From SZUA-35 sp965530755 (GTDB lineage: Bacteria > Actinomycetota > Acidimicrobiia > Acidimicrobiales > SZUA-35): a DNA stretch of 64,000 bases. The stretch's first letter is position 1, and each line of letters starts with the position of its first letter. Below the pieces are notes generated by a model that was given only the letters and a program-made list of their open reading frames with translations, did no database searches and was not told the origin of the DNA. Shown piece by piece: positions 42,474 to 51,364 of this stretch. The stretch covers positions 30,262 through 94,261 of the forward strand of contig CBESNA010000011.1 of NCBI GenBank assembly GCA_965530755.1, in the 5' to 3' direction. The position numbers were made by a program, and so were the translations under genes.

Positions 42474-43517
42474 ATGAGAGCGGCAGTGCTTCGAGGAGCG
42501 GCTGATCTCCAGATCATCGACATCGCCGAACCGAGAGCTCGGCCCGGAAGTCTCATCGTGGCCGTCGACCGATGCGCAATCGGGGGCTCCGACCTCCTCG
42601 CATTCAAAACGGGCGAGCTCCCTGCGCCGGCATGGTTTGGCCACGCCTGGTCTGGTCGGGTGGTCGAGCTCGGCGCCGGAGTCGAACACCACTTCGTGGG
42701 TGAACGGGTGGTGGGCGCCGCGCCACCTCCATGCGGTGCGTGCCCGCACTGTGTTGCCGGGTTGCCCGAGAACTGCGACCTCGTGCTCGAAATGATCGTC
42801 GGCACTGACCACCTGGCATCCAGTCATGGGGCCTTCGCAGAACGAATTCGCGTCGACCATCGCCGAGTCAGGAGGACCCCAGAGGGGCTCGACGACAACG
42901 ATGCAGCGTTGGCCGAGCCGGCCGCGGTGGCCGCGCACGGCATCGCCAGGAGCGGCGTCGGTATCGGTGATCTCGTCGTGGTGATCGGTGCTGGTCCGAT
43001 CGGGCTGATCACCGCCGAACTGGCCAGGATCGCCGGAGCCAGTCGGGTGGTCGCCATCGACCCGAATGGAGCTCGACGTGAGCTCGCCTGTGATCTCGGC
43101 AGCGACGCAGCGTTTGCGACCGCCGCCGACGTCGGCCCCTGGCTCGAGCGTCACGGTCATGGTCTTGGTGCCGACGTGGTCTTCGACTGTGTCGGGGCAG
43201 ACGGCGCGCTGACCGACGCCGTCGATGTCGCCAGGCACGGCGGCACGGTTGTTGCGGTGGGAGTGAGCAGCTCGTCCACCCGCAGTGTCCCTGCTGACCT
43301 CGTCAAGAACGAGATCACGATCCGCGCATCCCTTGGCTACACCACCGCCGATGTGCACCGAGTGCTCGACCTGCTCGCCGAGGACCGTTTGAGAGTCGGG
43401 CCGCTCATCGACCCGACGATCCGGCGGCTCGACGAACTCGAGGCAGCGCTCACGGCTGGTTCTTCGGGGAGTGGGGCCATGCCGAACGGGACGGTGTTGG
43501 TCAGTCCGTCGTCGTGA
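42474..43517 (+). CDS. Zinc-dependent alcohol dehydrogenase (MDR family)
   Basis: This 347-residue medium-chain dehydrogenase has a catalytic-zinc region (DRCAIGGSDLLAFKTGE with Cys34, GHAWSGRVVELG with His) and a structural-zinc loop with four Cys (PPPCGACPHCVAGLPENC). The Rossmann motif VVVIGAGPIGLIT near residue 165 binds NAD(P). It resembles sorbitol/threonine-type alcohol dehydrogenases; the substrate is unknown. The ATG at 42474 lies ten bases behind aroA. The last 17 bases overlap the convergent otsA gene. Confidence 0.92.
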   Translation: MRAAVLRGAADLQIIDIAEPRARPGSLIVAVDRCAIGGSDLLAFKTGELPAPAWFGHAWSGRVVELGAGVEHHFVGERVVGAAPPPCGACPHCVAGLPENCDLVLEMIVGTDHLASSHGAFAERIRVDHRRVRRTPEGLDDNDAALAEPAAVAAHGIARSGVGIGDLVVVIGAGPIGLITAELARIAGASRVVAIDPNGARRELACDLGSDAAFATAADVGPWLERHGHGLGADVVFDCVGADGALTDAVDVARHGGTVVAVGVSSSSTRSVPADLVKNEITIRASLGYTTADVHRVLDLLAEDRLRVGPLIDPTIRRLDELEAALTAGSSGSGAMPNGTVLVSPSS

Positions 43518-44901
43518 TCGATGCGAGTTCGGCCAGGAACTCATGGGCCCACGCCACTGCGTCGTTGCGCCTGACCACCCGCCGGAGTCGACGCATGCGA
43601 TCGCGGCTCTCCTCGGGCTCCATCTCCACGGCTTGCATGATGGCGCCCTTGACACCGTCGATGTCGTGCGGGTTCACGAGCAGGGCGTCCTTCAGTTGCA
43701 CGGCGGCGCCGGCGAATTCGGAGAGAACGAGTGCGCCGGTCTCGTCGTAGCGGGTGGCCACGTACTCCTTGGCGACGAGGTTCATCCCGTCGTTGAACGG
43801 CGTGACGAGCATGACGTCTGCGGCTCGGTACATCGCCATCAGTTCCTCGAAGGTCTGACTCTGGTGGATGTAGTGGACCACGGGAAAACCGACGCGGCCG
43901 TAGTCGCCGTTGATCTCGCTGACCAGGCGCTCGACCCGTTCGCGCAGCGAGATGTAGGCGTCGACCTTGTCGCGGCTGGGCTCGGCCACCTGGATCATGG
44001 CGATCGTCGAAGGATTGAGTCGGCCCTCCGCCAGTAGCTCCTTGAATGCGCGAAGGCGCAGGTCGATGCCCTTGGTGTAGTCGAGGCGATCGACGCCGAG
44101 CAGCACCTTGTGGGGCTGGCCGAGTCTGGCGCGGAGGTCGCGGGCCCCATCGATGATCGCCGGATCGGTCGACGCTTCGTCGTAGCGGGCGTTATCGATG
44201 CCGATCGGAACGCTCTTCAGCCTCACTGTGCGGGTACCGACCGTGAGCACCAGCTTCTTCTGTCGCGTCGCGACGCCGAGACGCAACGCCAACCGTTGGA
44301 AGTTGTCTGCGTGCTCCGGTGTCTGGAAGCCGATCAGGTCGGCCCCGAGCAAGCCGAAGGTGAGTTCCTCCCGCCACGGCAGTTGGTAGAAGAGCTCGGG
44401 AGGCGGGAAGGGGATGTGGAGGAAGAAGCCGATCCGCAGATCCGGCCGGAGTTCGCGCAACATGCCGGGTACGAGCTGGAGCTGGTAGTCGTGAACCCAG
44501 ACGGTGGCGCCGGGGGCTGCGACCTCCGCGGCTGCGGTGGCGAACCGCCGGTTGACCTTGCGGTAGCCCTCGTACCAGTGGCGGTGGAACTCGGCCGGGA
44601 CGATCTTGTCGTGATAGAGCGGCCAGAAGGTGCCATTCGCCATCCCGTGGTAGTGGAGGTCCCGTTCTTCGGGTGAGAGCGGTACGGGGACCAGGTGGAT
44701 GCCGTCGTGGTCGAAGGGCGCCTCGACCTGATCGAGCCCGCCCGTCCAGCCCAGCCATGCGACGCTTTCGTCCGCCATGGCCGGCTTGAGCGCTGCGACG
44801 AGCCCTCCTGGGCTGGTGACCCACTGCTCGACGCCGTCCTCCACGATCTGCTTGACCGGGAGTCGGTTGGCAACGATGACGATGTCCTGCTGCTTTTGCA
44901 C
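43501..44901 (-). CDS. otsA: Trehalose-6-phosphate synthase
   Basis: This 466-residue GT20 glycosyltransferase joins glucose from UDP- or ADP-glucose to glucose 6-phosphate, making trehalose 6-phosphate for osmotic and stress protection. Motifs: ANRLPVK at residue 11, SPGGLVAALKPA, VWVHDYQLQLVPGMLR, GFFLHIPFPPPELF, GVDRLDYTKGI and DGMNLVAKEYVATR near 360. It is a single-domain OtsA without a phosphatase part. The GTG at 44901 is the only start that fits the family N-terminus; CATACT lies six bases upstream, a weaker form of the leaderless -10 pattern. No otsB is in the window. Confidence 0.95.
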   Translation of the reverse strand: MQKQQDIVIVANRLPVKQIVEDGVEQWVTSPGGLVAALKPAMADESVAWLGWTGGLDQVEAPFDHDGIHLVPVPLSPEERDLHYHGMANGTFWPLYHDKIVPAEFHRHWYEGYRKVNRRFATAAAEVAAPGATVWVHDYQLQLVPGMLRELRPDLRIGFFLHIPFPPPELFYQLPWREELTFGLLGADLIGFQTPEHADNFQRLALRLGVATRQKKLVLTVGTRTVRLKSVPIGIDNARYDEASTDPAIIDGARDLRARLGQPHKVLLGVDRLDYTKGIDLRLRAFKELLAEGRLNPSTIAMIQVAEPSRDKVDAYISLRERVERLVSEINGDYGRVGFPVVHYIHQSQTFEELMAMYRAADVMLVTPFNDGMNLVAKEYVATRYDETGALVLSEFAGAAVQLKDALLVNPHDIDGVKGAIMQAVEMEPEESRDRMRRLRRVVRRNDAVAWAHEFLAELASITTTD

Positions 44902-44921
44902 CTCTCCAGTATGGCGAGAAC

Positions 44922-46388
44922 TCAGCGGAGGAGTCGCCCCGCCTGGTCGACCGTCGCTCGAGATCCGACAGCGTCGTCTGTCATCAGGAACATCATGGTG
45001 TCGGCGTCGGTCGAATTGGCCCACGTTCTGGCGCCGTCTGGCGTGATCAGCGCGGCGATGCCCTTGCTCGGACCGTCCGAGTCGTGCATGACCGTGGCCG
45101 CCTCGACGGTTGCGGCGCCGATGTACGACTCGTCCCCCGCAGTCTCGGGGACGGCGTCGACCAGTTCCTGCACGTCATCGGCGATGAAGGGGTGCGATGC
45201 CGGTTCGGTCGAATACAGCCCGAGGGCGTGTTTCGTGATGTATCCGCCGTTGCCGGTTGCGAGTCCGAGGCTTCCCGGATCGGATCGCAGGACGTCGACC
45301 AGCGCAGCGATGGAGTGCGTGACGTAGTTGTTGAGCGGACCGCCGGCGAAACACAGTCCGCCGGTCACGGTCAGTTGTCGATCGAGGCCGAGCCCGAGCT
45401 CGGCGGCCCCGATCTGCACGGCCGAAGGAAAACATGAATAAAGGTCGATGTGGTCGAGGTCGTCCGGCCCGGTGCCCGTGATCTCGAAGAGTCGTGCGCC
45501 CGCTGTTTCGATCGCCGGCGATGAGTGGAGATCGCGCCGATTGGTGACGGCATAGGTGTCATGGGCGTCGGTGCCGGCATGGGGAAAGACCCAGCGGTCA
45601 CGGGGGACTCCGGCGGCATCGGCGGCGGCCGCCGAGCACAGGATCAAAGCGGCACCCTGATCGAGGTCCCAGTTGGAGTTCATGGCCTTGGTGTATGGAA
45701 AGCCGACCATGCGGTTCGCGGAGCTGGGTTCGCGGATCTCAGCCGCCGACATCGGGGTGCGGTTCCAGGCGTGGGGATTGGCGACGGCGACGGCGTTGAA
45801 ACGTGCCCAGAGTTCGGACAGCGCCGTGCGATGCTCGGCGATCGTGCGCCCTCGATCGGCGCCGATGGCCGACTCGAAGATGGGGTAGAAGTCGATCGGC
45901 TGCTCGAGCCCGCGGCTCGCTTCGAAGTCGGTCGACATCGTCACATCGGACTGGAAGCGCTCGTCCGGCGTGACGTCGACTTGTTCTGTGACAGACCGTT
46001 CGATGTTGTTGCGACGCATTCGCCTCCGGGACCAGATGGTCTCGGCACCGGTGATCACGACCACGTCGAGCTGGCCTCGCTGGATGCGGGCGGCCAGGGC
46101 GTTGACATACGACTGAGGCGTATTGCCTCCATGAAACGACAAGAGCGTCGTGGCCTCGGGAGACCCGACATCGTCGGCGATCAACCGACCGGGGTCGCTG
46201 TATCGCCACGCGCCGTACACCACCGCCACCGCGTCGAGTTTTGTGAGCAGTCCGGGGGCGCCCGCGTCGGCTGCGGCGTAGCGGACACAGGCCGTCATCA
46301 GGGCGGAAGCCTCGAGCGCGGAACGGAGATCGCCCGGTCGTTGGGAGCGTTGGGAGACGCCGACGATGACCGGGGTGCGAGGGTCCAT
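44922..46388 (-). CDS. Thiolase-like protein (acetyl-CoA acetyltransferase family, no N-terminal Cys)
   Basis: This 488-residue protein follows the thiolase fold. The N-terminal PVIVGVSQRSQRPGD strand, LDVVVITGAE, and the C-terminal LYSCFPSAVQIGAAELGL, TVTGGLCFAGGPLNNYVTHS and ATGNGGYITKHALGLYSTEP blocks match the condensing-enzyme halves. At the place where thiolases carry the nucleophilic Cys the sequence reads LLSFHGGNTPQSY, so the acylation Cys is absent. It may therefore be a non-thiolytic homologue, such as the SCP2-type lyase or hydrolase-like proteins common in actinobacteria. Twenty bases separate its stop from the otsA start. Confidence 0.85.
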   Translation of the reverse strand: MDPRTPVIVGVSQRSQRPGDLRSALEASALMTACVRYAAADAGAPGLLTKLDAVAVVYGAWRYSDPGRLIADDVGSPEATTLLSFHGGNTPQSYVNALAARIQRGQLDVVVITGAETIWSRRRMRRNNIERSVTEQVDVTPDERFQSDVTMSTDFEASRGLEQPIDFYPIFESAIGADRGRTIAEHRTALSELWARFNAVAVANPHAWNRTPMSAAEIREPSSANRMVGFPYTKAMNSNWDLDQGAALILCSAAAADAAGVPRDRWVFPHAGTDAHDTYAVTNRRDLHSSPAIETAGARLFEITGTGPDDLDHIDLYSCFPSAVQIGAAELGLGLDRQLTVTGGLCFAGGPLNNYVTHSIAALVDVLRSDPGSLGLATGNGGYITKHALGLYSTEPASHPFIADDVQELVDAVPETAGDESYIGAATVEAATVMHDSDGPSKGIAALITPDGARTWANSTDADTMMFLMTDDAVGSRATVDQAGRLLR

Positions 46389-46477
46389 TCAGGAAGGGTT
46401 GCTCAACGCGGCACCGAGGAACAAAACGACCACGCTGGCCACAGCGCCCGGGGCACCGGTGACGGCCTCGAGTACGG

Positions 46478-47077
46478 TCAGCGCTTGAGGATGCCGCTGA
46501 GGAGCCCGCCGAGGCCGCCCGAACCGGAGGCGAGGTTGGTGACATCGCCGAGATCGAAGCCGTCACCGTCGGTGTCGAGGATCGCTGCCAGACCGCCGAG
46601 ACCCGGTGCCTTCTCCTCGGTCTTGGCCCGCTCGGACTGCAAGGCTCCGGCGAGGTCATCAGCGCTGAGGTTCTGCTGCTGCTTCTGCTTGGCGAGGTAT
46701 CCCATCACCAGGGGAGCCAGCATCGGGAGGAGCTTGGCCACCGATCCGAGGTCGAGGCCGCTTCCGCCGGCGATGCGCTCCTGGGCTGCACCCTGCTTGT
46801 TCCCGAGCACGTGGCCGAGGATCTTGGCGCCGTCGTTGTTCCCGATCAGGTCAGTGATCTTGCCGAACACGTCGTCGCTGTGATTGTCGAGTGCCCCGGC
46901 CAACGCCTGAGCTCCTTCGGGATTCCGTGCATTACGCGCCATGCCGCCGAGGAGGGCAGGCAGGGCCATCGCGACGGCGTCGCCTGCCTTCTCTTCGTCG
47001 GCGCCGATTGCGCCTGCGATCTGCGACAGGCCATTGCTGCCGAGTTGGGAAAGGATTCCGCTGAGGATGTCTGCCAT
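46478..47077 (-). CDS. DUF937-family protein
   Basis: This 199-residue protein starts with a DUF937 domain (ILSQLGSNGLSQIAGAIGAD, ALPALLGGMARNARNPEGAQ, then the KILGHVLGNKQGAAQERIAG block) and ends with a Gly/Asp-rich tail (LDTDGDGFDLGDVTN, GGLGGLLSGILK). Proteins of this kind are small, often abundant, and have no known enzymatic role. DTDGDGFDLGD recalls a calcium-binding loop but is not conclusive. AAGGCAGG lies ahead of the ATG. It is divergent from the MMPL-like gene. Confidence 0.85.
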   Translation of the reverse strand: MADILSGILSQLGSNGLSQIAGAIGADEEKAGDAVAMALPALLGGMARNARNPEGAQALAGALDNHSDDVFGKITDLIGNNDGAKILGHVLGNKQGAAQERIAGGSGLDLGSVAKLLPMLAPLVMGYLAKQKQQQNLSADDLAGALQSERAKTEEKAPGLGGLAAILDTDGDGFDLGDVTNLASGSGGLGGLLSGILKR

Positions 47078-47288
47078 GGTGTCGCCTGCCTTGTGAGTGT
47101 CGGCTGCGAGGTGCAGCCGCCGGTCAACCTATCGACGTCTCGGTCGTCGATGTGGTGATGGCGACGCTACGTATTCGGGCGCTCACGCCGGGTGTCGCGA
47201 ACATTTCTCAGAGAGGTCCCACAACCACGCTGCGCGCGGTGTAGTGTTGCGATCTTCGGGGCGGAGTTGGTGCCGAAAGGGATGCCTC

Positions 47289-49934
47289 GTGGCTCCGTCC
47301 GTTTTGCGTGACCAGCAACATCAACTCCGTCGACACGTTCGTATTCGGCCGACGGCGAGTGCATTCCTCCGTCGCTTGGCCACGCTTTTGTTGGCGTCGA
47401 CGCTCGTGCTGCTGTTGGCCGGAACGGCGCTCGCATCGATCGATGCCGCCCGCCCGATGATGGCGCAGGCAACGGTCGATCGCAGCTGGGTTCCCGGCGA
47501 TGCCCCGGACCTCTCGTTCGTCGTTGCCGATGCGCTGGTCGACGGGGTCGTTGACCCGGTGATCGTTGCCTCGGTCGCCCCGAGCCTCTCGGAGATCCCC
47601 GGTGTGAGTGCGGTGGCGGTCGACACACTCGACAACGGCCGCGTCGCCATCCACGTGTCGTTTTCTGATCAGGGAGGCGTCGACGGGGCCGACGATGCCA
47701 CCATCGATGCCGTCATCGGCACAGCCGACCGTCTCCTCGACGGCCGACAGGTGTCCGTCGGTGGGCGAGCTGCCATCGATCGTGACCTGCTCGACCGACT
47801 CCATCGCAACGCATTGCTCGCCATCGTGCCGGTGATCGTGCTTCTCGGCCTGGTCGTCGCTGCTTCGGTTGGTCCGAAACTCGGGTTCATCACTGCATCG
47901 GTCGTGGCGCTGGCATCGGCGTTGGGAGGCATGCTCGGGGCGAGCGTCGCCGGCACCTTCGACGGCACGCTGGCCTCCACTGCGATCCCCGCGGTGCTCG
48001 TGGCACTGCTCGTGTCGTGTGTCCTGACGTTCCGATTGCTCGACTGGTTTCGTTTCCCCCAGGGTGATGATCAAGCTGAGGTCATCCAGCGGTCGCTCAA
48101 GCACCTGGCGCCGGAGGCACTGCTGATGTTCGGTGGCCTCGTGGCCACCGCAGTGGTGATGGAGCTGATTGGTCCAGGACGAGCGTCGGCCACTGTCGTC
48201 GCAGCCGGCGGAATCGTGGCTGCGATCGTCACGTTCGCAGCGCTTCCGGCCATCCTCGTGACACTCCCCCCGGTTCCGAACGACGACGACTACCGCCTCT
48301 TCCGGCTCCCGACACCGGACGGCCGCGACTTCCCGCTCCCCGTCCTCGCCGGGTTCGCCTGTTTCCTTCTCGCCCTCGGCTTGTTCGCCGTTCGTCCGCC
48401 GAGCAACGGATTGCTCGACGGCGACGCGCTTCCCAGCGGTGAGGCATCACGCCGAGTGGCAGAACAGCTCGTCCAGAGCGGAGGCGACCCGACCGATGCG
48501 ATCGTCGCATCGTCCTCCGCCGACGTCGCTGATGCCGACCTGGATCGGTGGGCCAGTGCCATCTCCGACCTTCCCACCGTTGGCTGGGTCGAGACGGCGG
48601 CCGGACGTTACGTCACCGGTGCGTTGGTCAGCACCGGCGCCGATGCGGCTCGTTTCGAGACGCAGGCTGCCACCTTCGCCATCATCTCGCCGGACGTGAG
48701 CGGGCGATCGAACGCCGCGCTCGAGTTGGCAGCGTCCGTTGAATCCCTTTCGGCCGCCTCGGTCTTCGATCCCGATCTGACCGGCGTCCCGGTCGAGGGG
48801 CTGGCCACGGCGAGCGCAGCCGCGAGTGGCCTGTGGGTGCTGGTCCTGATGCTGGCGTTCACCGGCGGCCTGGCTGTCTACCTCCTGATGTCGGATCTGT
48901 TCCTGGCGGTCGCCACCATCGGTCTGCGCCTTCTCGGCACCGCAGCATCGCTCGGCGTGTATTCGCTGCTCTCGCCAGACGTCAGCGGGAGCGAGCTCCA
49001 GGTGCTGGCTCTCGTGGTCAACGTCGGTGTCGGCCTGTTCGAGATCGGCTTCTTGCGTCGTATCGGCATCGGTCTCTCCGAGGACGGCGCGCCAGACGTC
49101 CTGGTTGGCGACGCGCTCCGCCGAGAAGGTCGCGCCGCGATGTTCGGCCTCGGCGTCACCGCGCTGGTCGGCATCGCATTCCTGAGCAGCGATCTGGCCG
49201 TCCAGCGGAACCTGGGTGTTGCGGTCGCCATCGGTGTCACCATCGAGTTGCTCGTTGGGACCTGGCTGTTGCGACCCGTCGTGCAGGGCGAGCGTGCCGC
49301 GGGAATCTCCCGTGTTCGTAGGCCCTCGCGGGCGGTGCAACTCGGTCTCGATGAGCTCACCGGACGAGACACCCCGTCAGCGAGCTCGACGGTGCTCGAT
49401 CTCGCTGCAGAAGTCGACCCCGAGTGGCGTCGCATCGTCGGAGGACTCCTCCGAGCCGAGTTCGAGTGTCAGGCCGAGCCGTCGAAGGCCGAGCTGGCCA
49501 GCGTCTTCGTCGAGCAGACTCCGTTGTTCGAGGAGGTCTCGAACCACAATCGTCGATTGATCGAGACCGGATTGCGGATCGAGGGTGACGGTCCCAAGTT
49601 GCGAGCGCTCGACGTCGTGAACACGTCCTCGCCGATCGCCATCGCCGTGACGGTGGAGCATCCACGTCGGTACCTCGTGGACGCCGGCGGCCGCCAGATC
49701 GGCCAACGAACTCCCGAGATCCGCGAGGGCATGCTCTGGCTCATGCAGGATCCGTCCGGTCGCTACCGCATCGCCGAGGCCATCGATCTCGGTGAGGCCG
49801 AGCCGACCGAAAGTGCCATGGACGCGGTTCCCGCTCGCCGCAAGGATGACGTCGAAGTCCAGACCGCCGAGGTCACTGTCTCCATCAGCGAGGCCTCCAT
49901 CACCGAGGCCACGATGACCGAGGCCAACGGGTGA
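47289..49934 (+). CDS. MMPL/RND-like membrane protein with a cytosolic C-terminal domain
   Basis: This 881-residue protein has an N-terminal helix, a first extracytoplasmic domain (about residues 45-170), a cluster of helices (about 175-330), another helix at about 355-375, a second extracytoplasmic domain (about 380-505) and a second helix cluster to about 660. That is the MMPL/RND transporter plan. From about 680 a soluble tail follows (VDPEWRRIVGGLLRAEFE, VTVEHPRRYLVDAGGRQIG), ending in a Thr/Glu/Ala-rich repeat. The tail could be a Tim44- or SnoaL-like fold, but I am not sure. GTG at 47289 follows AAAGGGA. The substrate is unknown. Confidence 0.78.
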   Translation: MAPSVLRDQQHQLRRHVRIRPTASAFLRRLATLLLASTLVLLLAGTALASIDAARPMMAQATVDRSWVPGDAPDLSFVVADALVDGVVDPVIVASVAPSLSEIPGVSAVAVDTLDNGRVAIHVSFSDQGGVDGADDATIDAVIGTADRLLDGRQVSVGGRAAIDRDLLDRLHRNALLAIVPVIVLLGLVVAASVGPKLGFITASVVALASALGGMLGASVAGTFDGTLASTAIPAVLVALLVSCVLTFRLLDWFRFPQGDDQAEVIQRSLKHLAPEALLMFGGLVATAVVMELIGPGRASATVVAAGGIVAAIVTFAALPAILVTLPPVPNDDDYRLFRLPTPDGRDFPLPVLAGFACFLLALGLFAVRPPSNGLLDGDALPSGEASRRVAEQLVQSGGDPTDAIVASSSADVADADLDRWASAISDLPTVGWVETAAGRYVTGALVSTGADAARFETQAATFAIISPDVSGRSNAALELAASVESLSAASVFDPDLTGVPVEGLATASAAASGLWVLVLMLAFTGGLAVYLLMSDLFLAVATIGLRLLGTAASLGVYSLLSPDVSGSELQVLALVVNVGVGLFEIGFLRRIGIGLSEDGAPDVLVGDALRREGRAAMFGLGVTALVGIAFLSSDLAVQRNLGVAVAIGVTIELLVGTWLLRPVVQGERAAGISRVRRPSRAVQLGLDELTGRDTPSASSTVLDLAAEVDPEWRRIVGGLLRAEFECQAEPSKAELASVFVEQTPLFEEVSNHNRRLIETGLRIEGDGPKLRALDVVNTSSPIAIAVTVEHPRRYLVDAGGRQIGQRTPEIREGMLWLMQDPSGRYRIAEAIDLGEAEPTESAMDAVPARRKDDVEVQTAEVTVSISEASITEATMTEANG

Positions 49935-49972
49935 GGCGACGGGCCCTTTCCGGGTCAAGGGTCGGCATCGGT

Positions 49973-49978
49973 TAGCCT
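49973..49978 (+). promoter_or_regulatory. -10 hexamer TAGCCT of the transsulfuration operon (leaderless)
   Basis: TAGCCT is followed by CACTGG and the GTG at 49985, with no ribosome-binding site. Confidence 0.6.
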
Positions 49979-49984
49979 CACTGG

Positions 49985-51364
49985 GTGGACATCGCCGACT
50001 CGGTACTCGATCTCATCGGACACACCCCCATGGTGCGCTTGCGCCAGGTCACCGAAGGGATCGAATGCCCCGTCGTGGTGAAATACGAGGTGTACAACCC
50101 GGGCGGGAGTTCGAAGGACCGCCCGGCCCTGGCCATGATCAACGCCGCCGAACGTGAGGGCTTGCTGAAGCCGGGCGGCACCATCGTCGAGCCGACCTCT
50201 GGGAACACGGGCGTCGGGCTGGCGATCGTGGCTGCCCAACGTGGTTACAAATGCAAGTTCGTGGTCACCGACAAGGTGGGCGTCGAGAAGGTCGATCTGC
50301 TGCGGGCCTACGGCGCCGAGGTGATCGTGTGCCCGGTGGCGGTCGCTCCCGAGGACCCCGAGTCCTACTACTCGACCGCCGAGCGTCTGGTGCAGGAGAC
50401 ACCCAACGCCTTTCGGCCCAATCAGTACGGCAACATCAACAACCCGCAGGCGCACTACGACACGACCGGTCCGGAGATCTGGGAACAGACCGACGGAACG
50501 ATCACTCACTTCGTGGCCGGTGCGGGCACCGGGGGAACGATCTCGGGTGTCGGCCGCTACCTCAAAGAGAAGAACCCCGACATCCAGATCATTGCCGGCG
50601 ATCCGGACCAGTCGGTCTACAGCGGCGGGTCCGGACGGCCGTATCTGGTCGAAGGGGTCGGCGAGGACTTCTGGCCGACCACCTACGACCCGGCCGTGGT
50701 CGATCGGGTGATCCCCGTCAGCGACCAGGACAGCTTCCTCACGGCGCGGAGGGTGAGCAGGGAGGAGGGGCTGTTGATCGGCGGTTCATGCGGCACCGCC
50801 GTCCACGCTGCGCTCACCGTCGCCGAGGAGCTCACCAAGGACGATCTCGTCGTCGTCCTCGTTCCCGACAGTGGCCGCGGATACCTGTCCACGGTCTTCA
50901 ACGATCGATGGATGGCCGGGTTCGGGTTCACCCGAGGGGACGGCGCCGTCGTGGCAGACGTCCTCAACGCGAAGGAGGGTGACATTCCGCCCCTGCTCTA
51001 CGTCCGGCCGGACATGAAGGTCCGGGAGGCTGTGTCACTCATGCACGAACACGATGTGTCGCAGCTTCCGGTTGCAAAGAACGAGATGCCCCTCGCAGCT
51101 GCCGAGGTCATGGGTTCGATCGACGAGCTGCGGATCATGGAATCCGCGTTCGCGGCGAATTCGATCCTCGATGAATCGGTCGAATCGGTCATGAGTCAGC
51201 GCCTGCCCACCATCGGCATCGGCCAGCCGGTCGAGATGGCGGTCCAACTGCTCGACCTCGCCCCTGCCCTCCTCGTTCTCGACGGCGGTCGGCCCCGAAC
51301 CGTGCTGGCCCGCGCCGACCTCCTCAGCTTCCTCTCGCTCGATCAGAACGAGGCAGTCCGGTGA
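49985..51364 (+). CDS. cbs: Cystathionine beta-synthase
   Basis: This 459-residue PLP enzyme condenses serine with homocysteine to cystathionine. The PLP lysine is in NPGGSSKDRPALAMI near residue 43. The PLP-phosphate loop is PTSGNTGVGLAIVAAQRG, and the GAGTGGTISGVGRYLKEKNP loop follows. From about residue 335 two CBS domains are present (MKVREAVSLMHEHDVSQLPV and VESVMSQRLPTIGIGQPVE), the regulatory part that separates this enzyme from cysteine synthase. The GTG start is set by a leaderless -10 element. Its stop overlaps the start of the gamma-synthase gene (GTGA). Confidence 0.95.
   Translation: MDIADSVLDLIGHTPMVRLRQVTEGIECPVVVKYEVYNPGGSSKDRPALAMINAAEREGLLKPGGTIVEPTSGNTGVGLAIVAAQRGYKCKFVVTDKVGVEKVDLLRAYGAEVIVCPVAVAPEDPESYYSTAERLVQETPNAFRPNQYGNINNPQAHYDTTGPEIWEQTDGTITHFVAGAGTGGTISGVGRYLKEKNPDIQIIAGDPDQSVYSGGSGRPYLVEGVGEDFWPTTYDPAVVDRVIPVSDQDSFLTARRVSREEGLLIGGSCGTAVHAALTVAEELTKDDLVVVLVPDSGRGYLSTVFNDRWMAGFGFTRGDGAVVADVLNAKEGDIPPLLYVRPDMKVREAVSLMHEHDVSQLPVAKNEMPLAAAEVMGSIDELRIMESAFAANSILDESVESVMSQRLPTIGIGQPVEMAVQLLDLAPALLVLDGGRPRTVLARADLLSFLSLDQNEAVR

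Noticed and set aside
47078..47288. Structured RNA or riboswitch in the divergent region before the MMPL-like gene
   Set aside because: No conserved riboswitch pattern or strong hairpin was seen; the space is adequate for two promoters.
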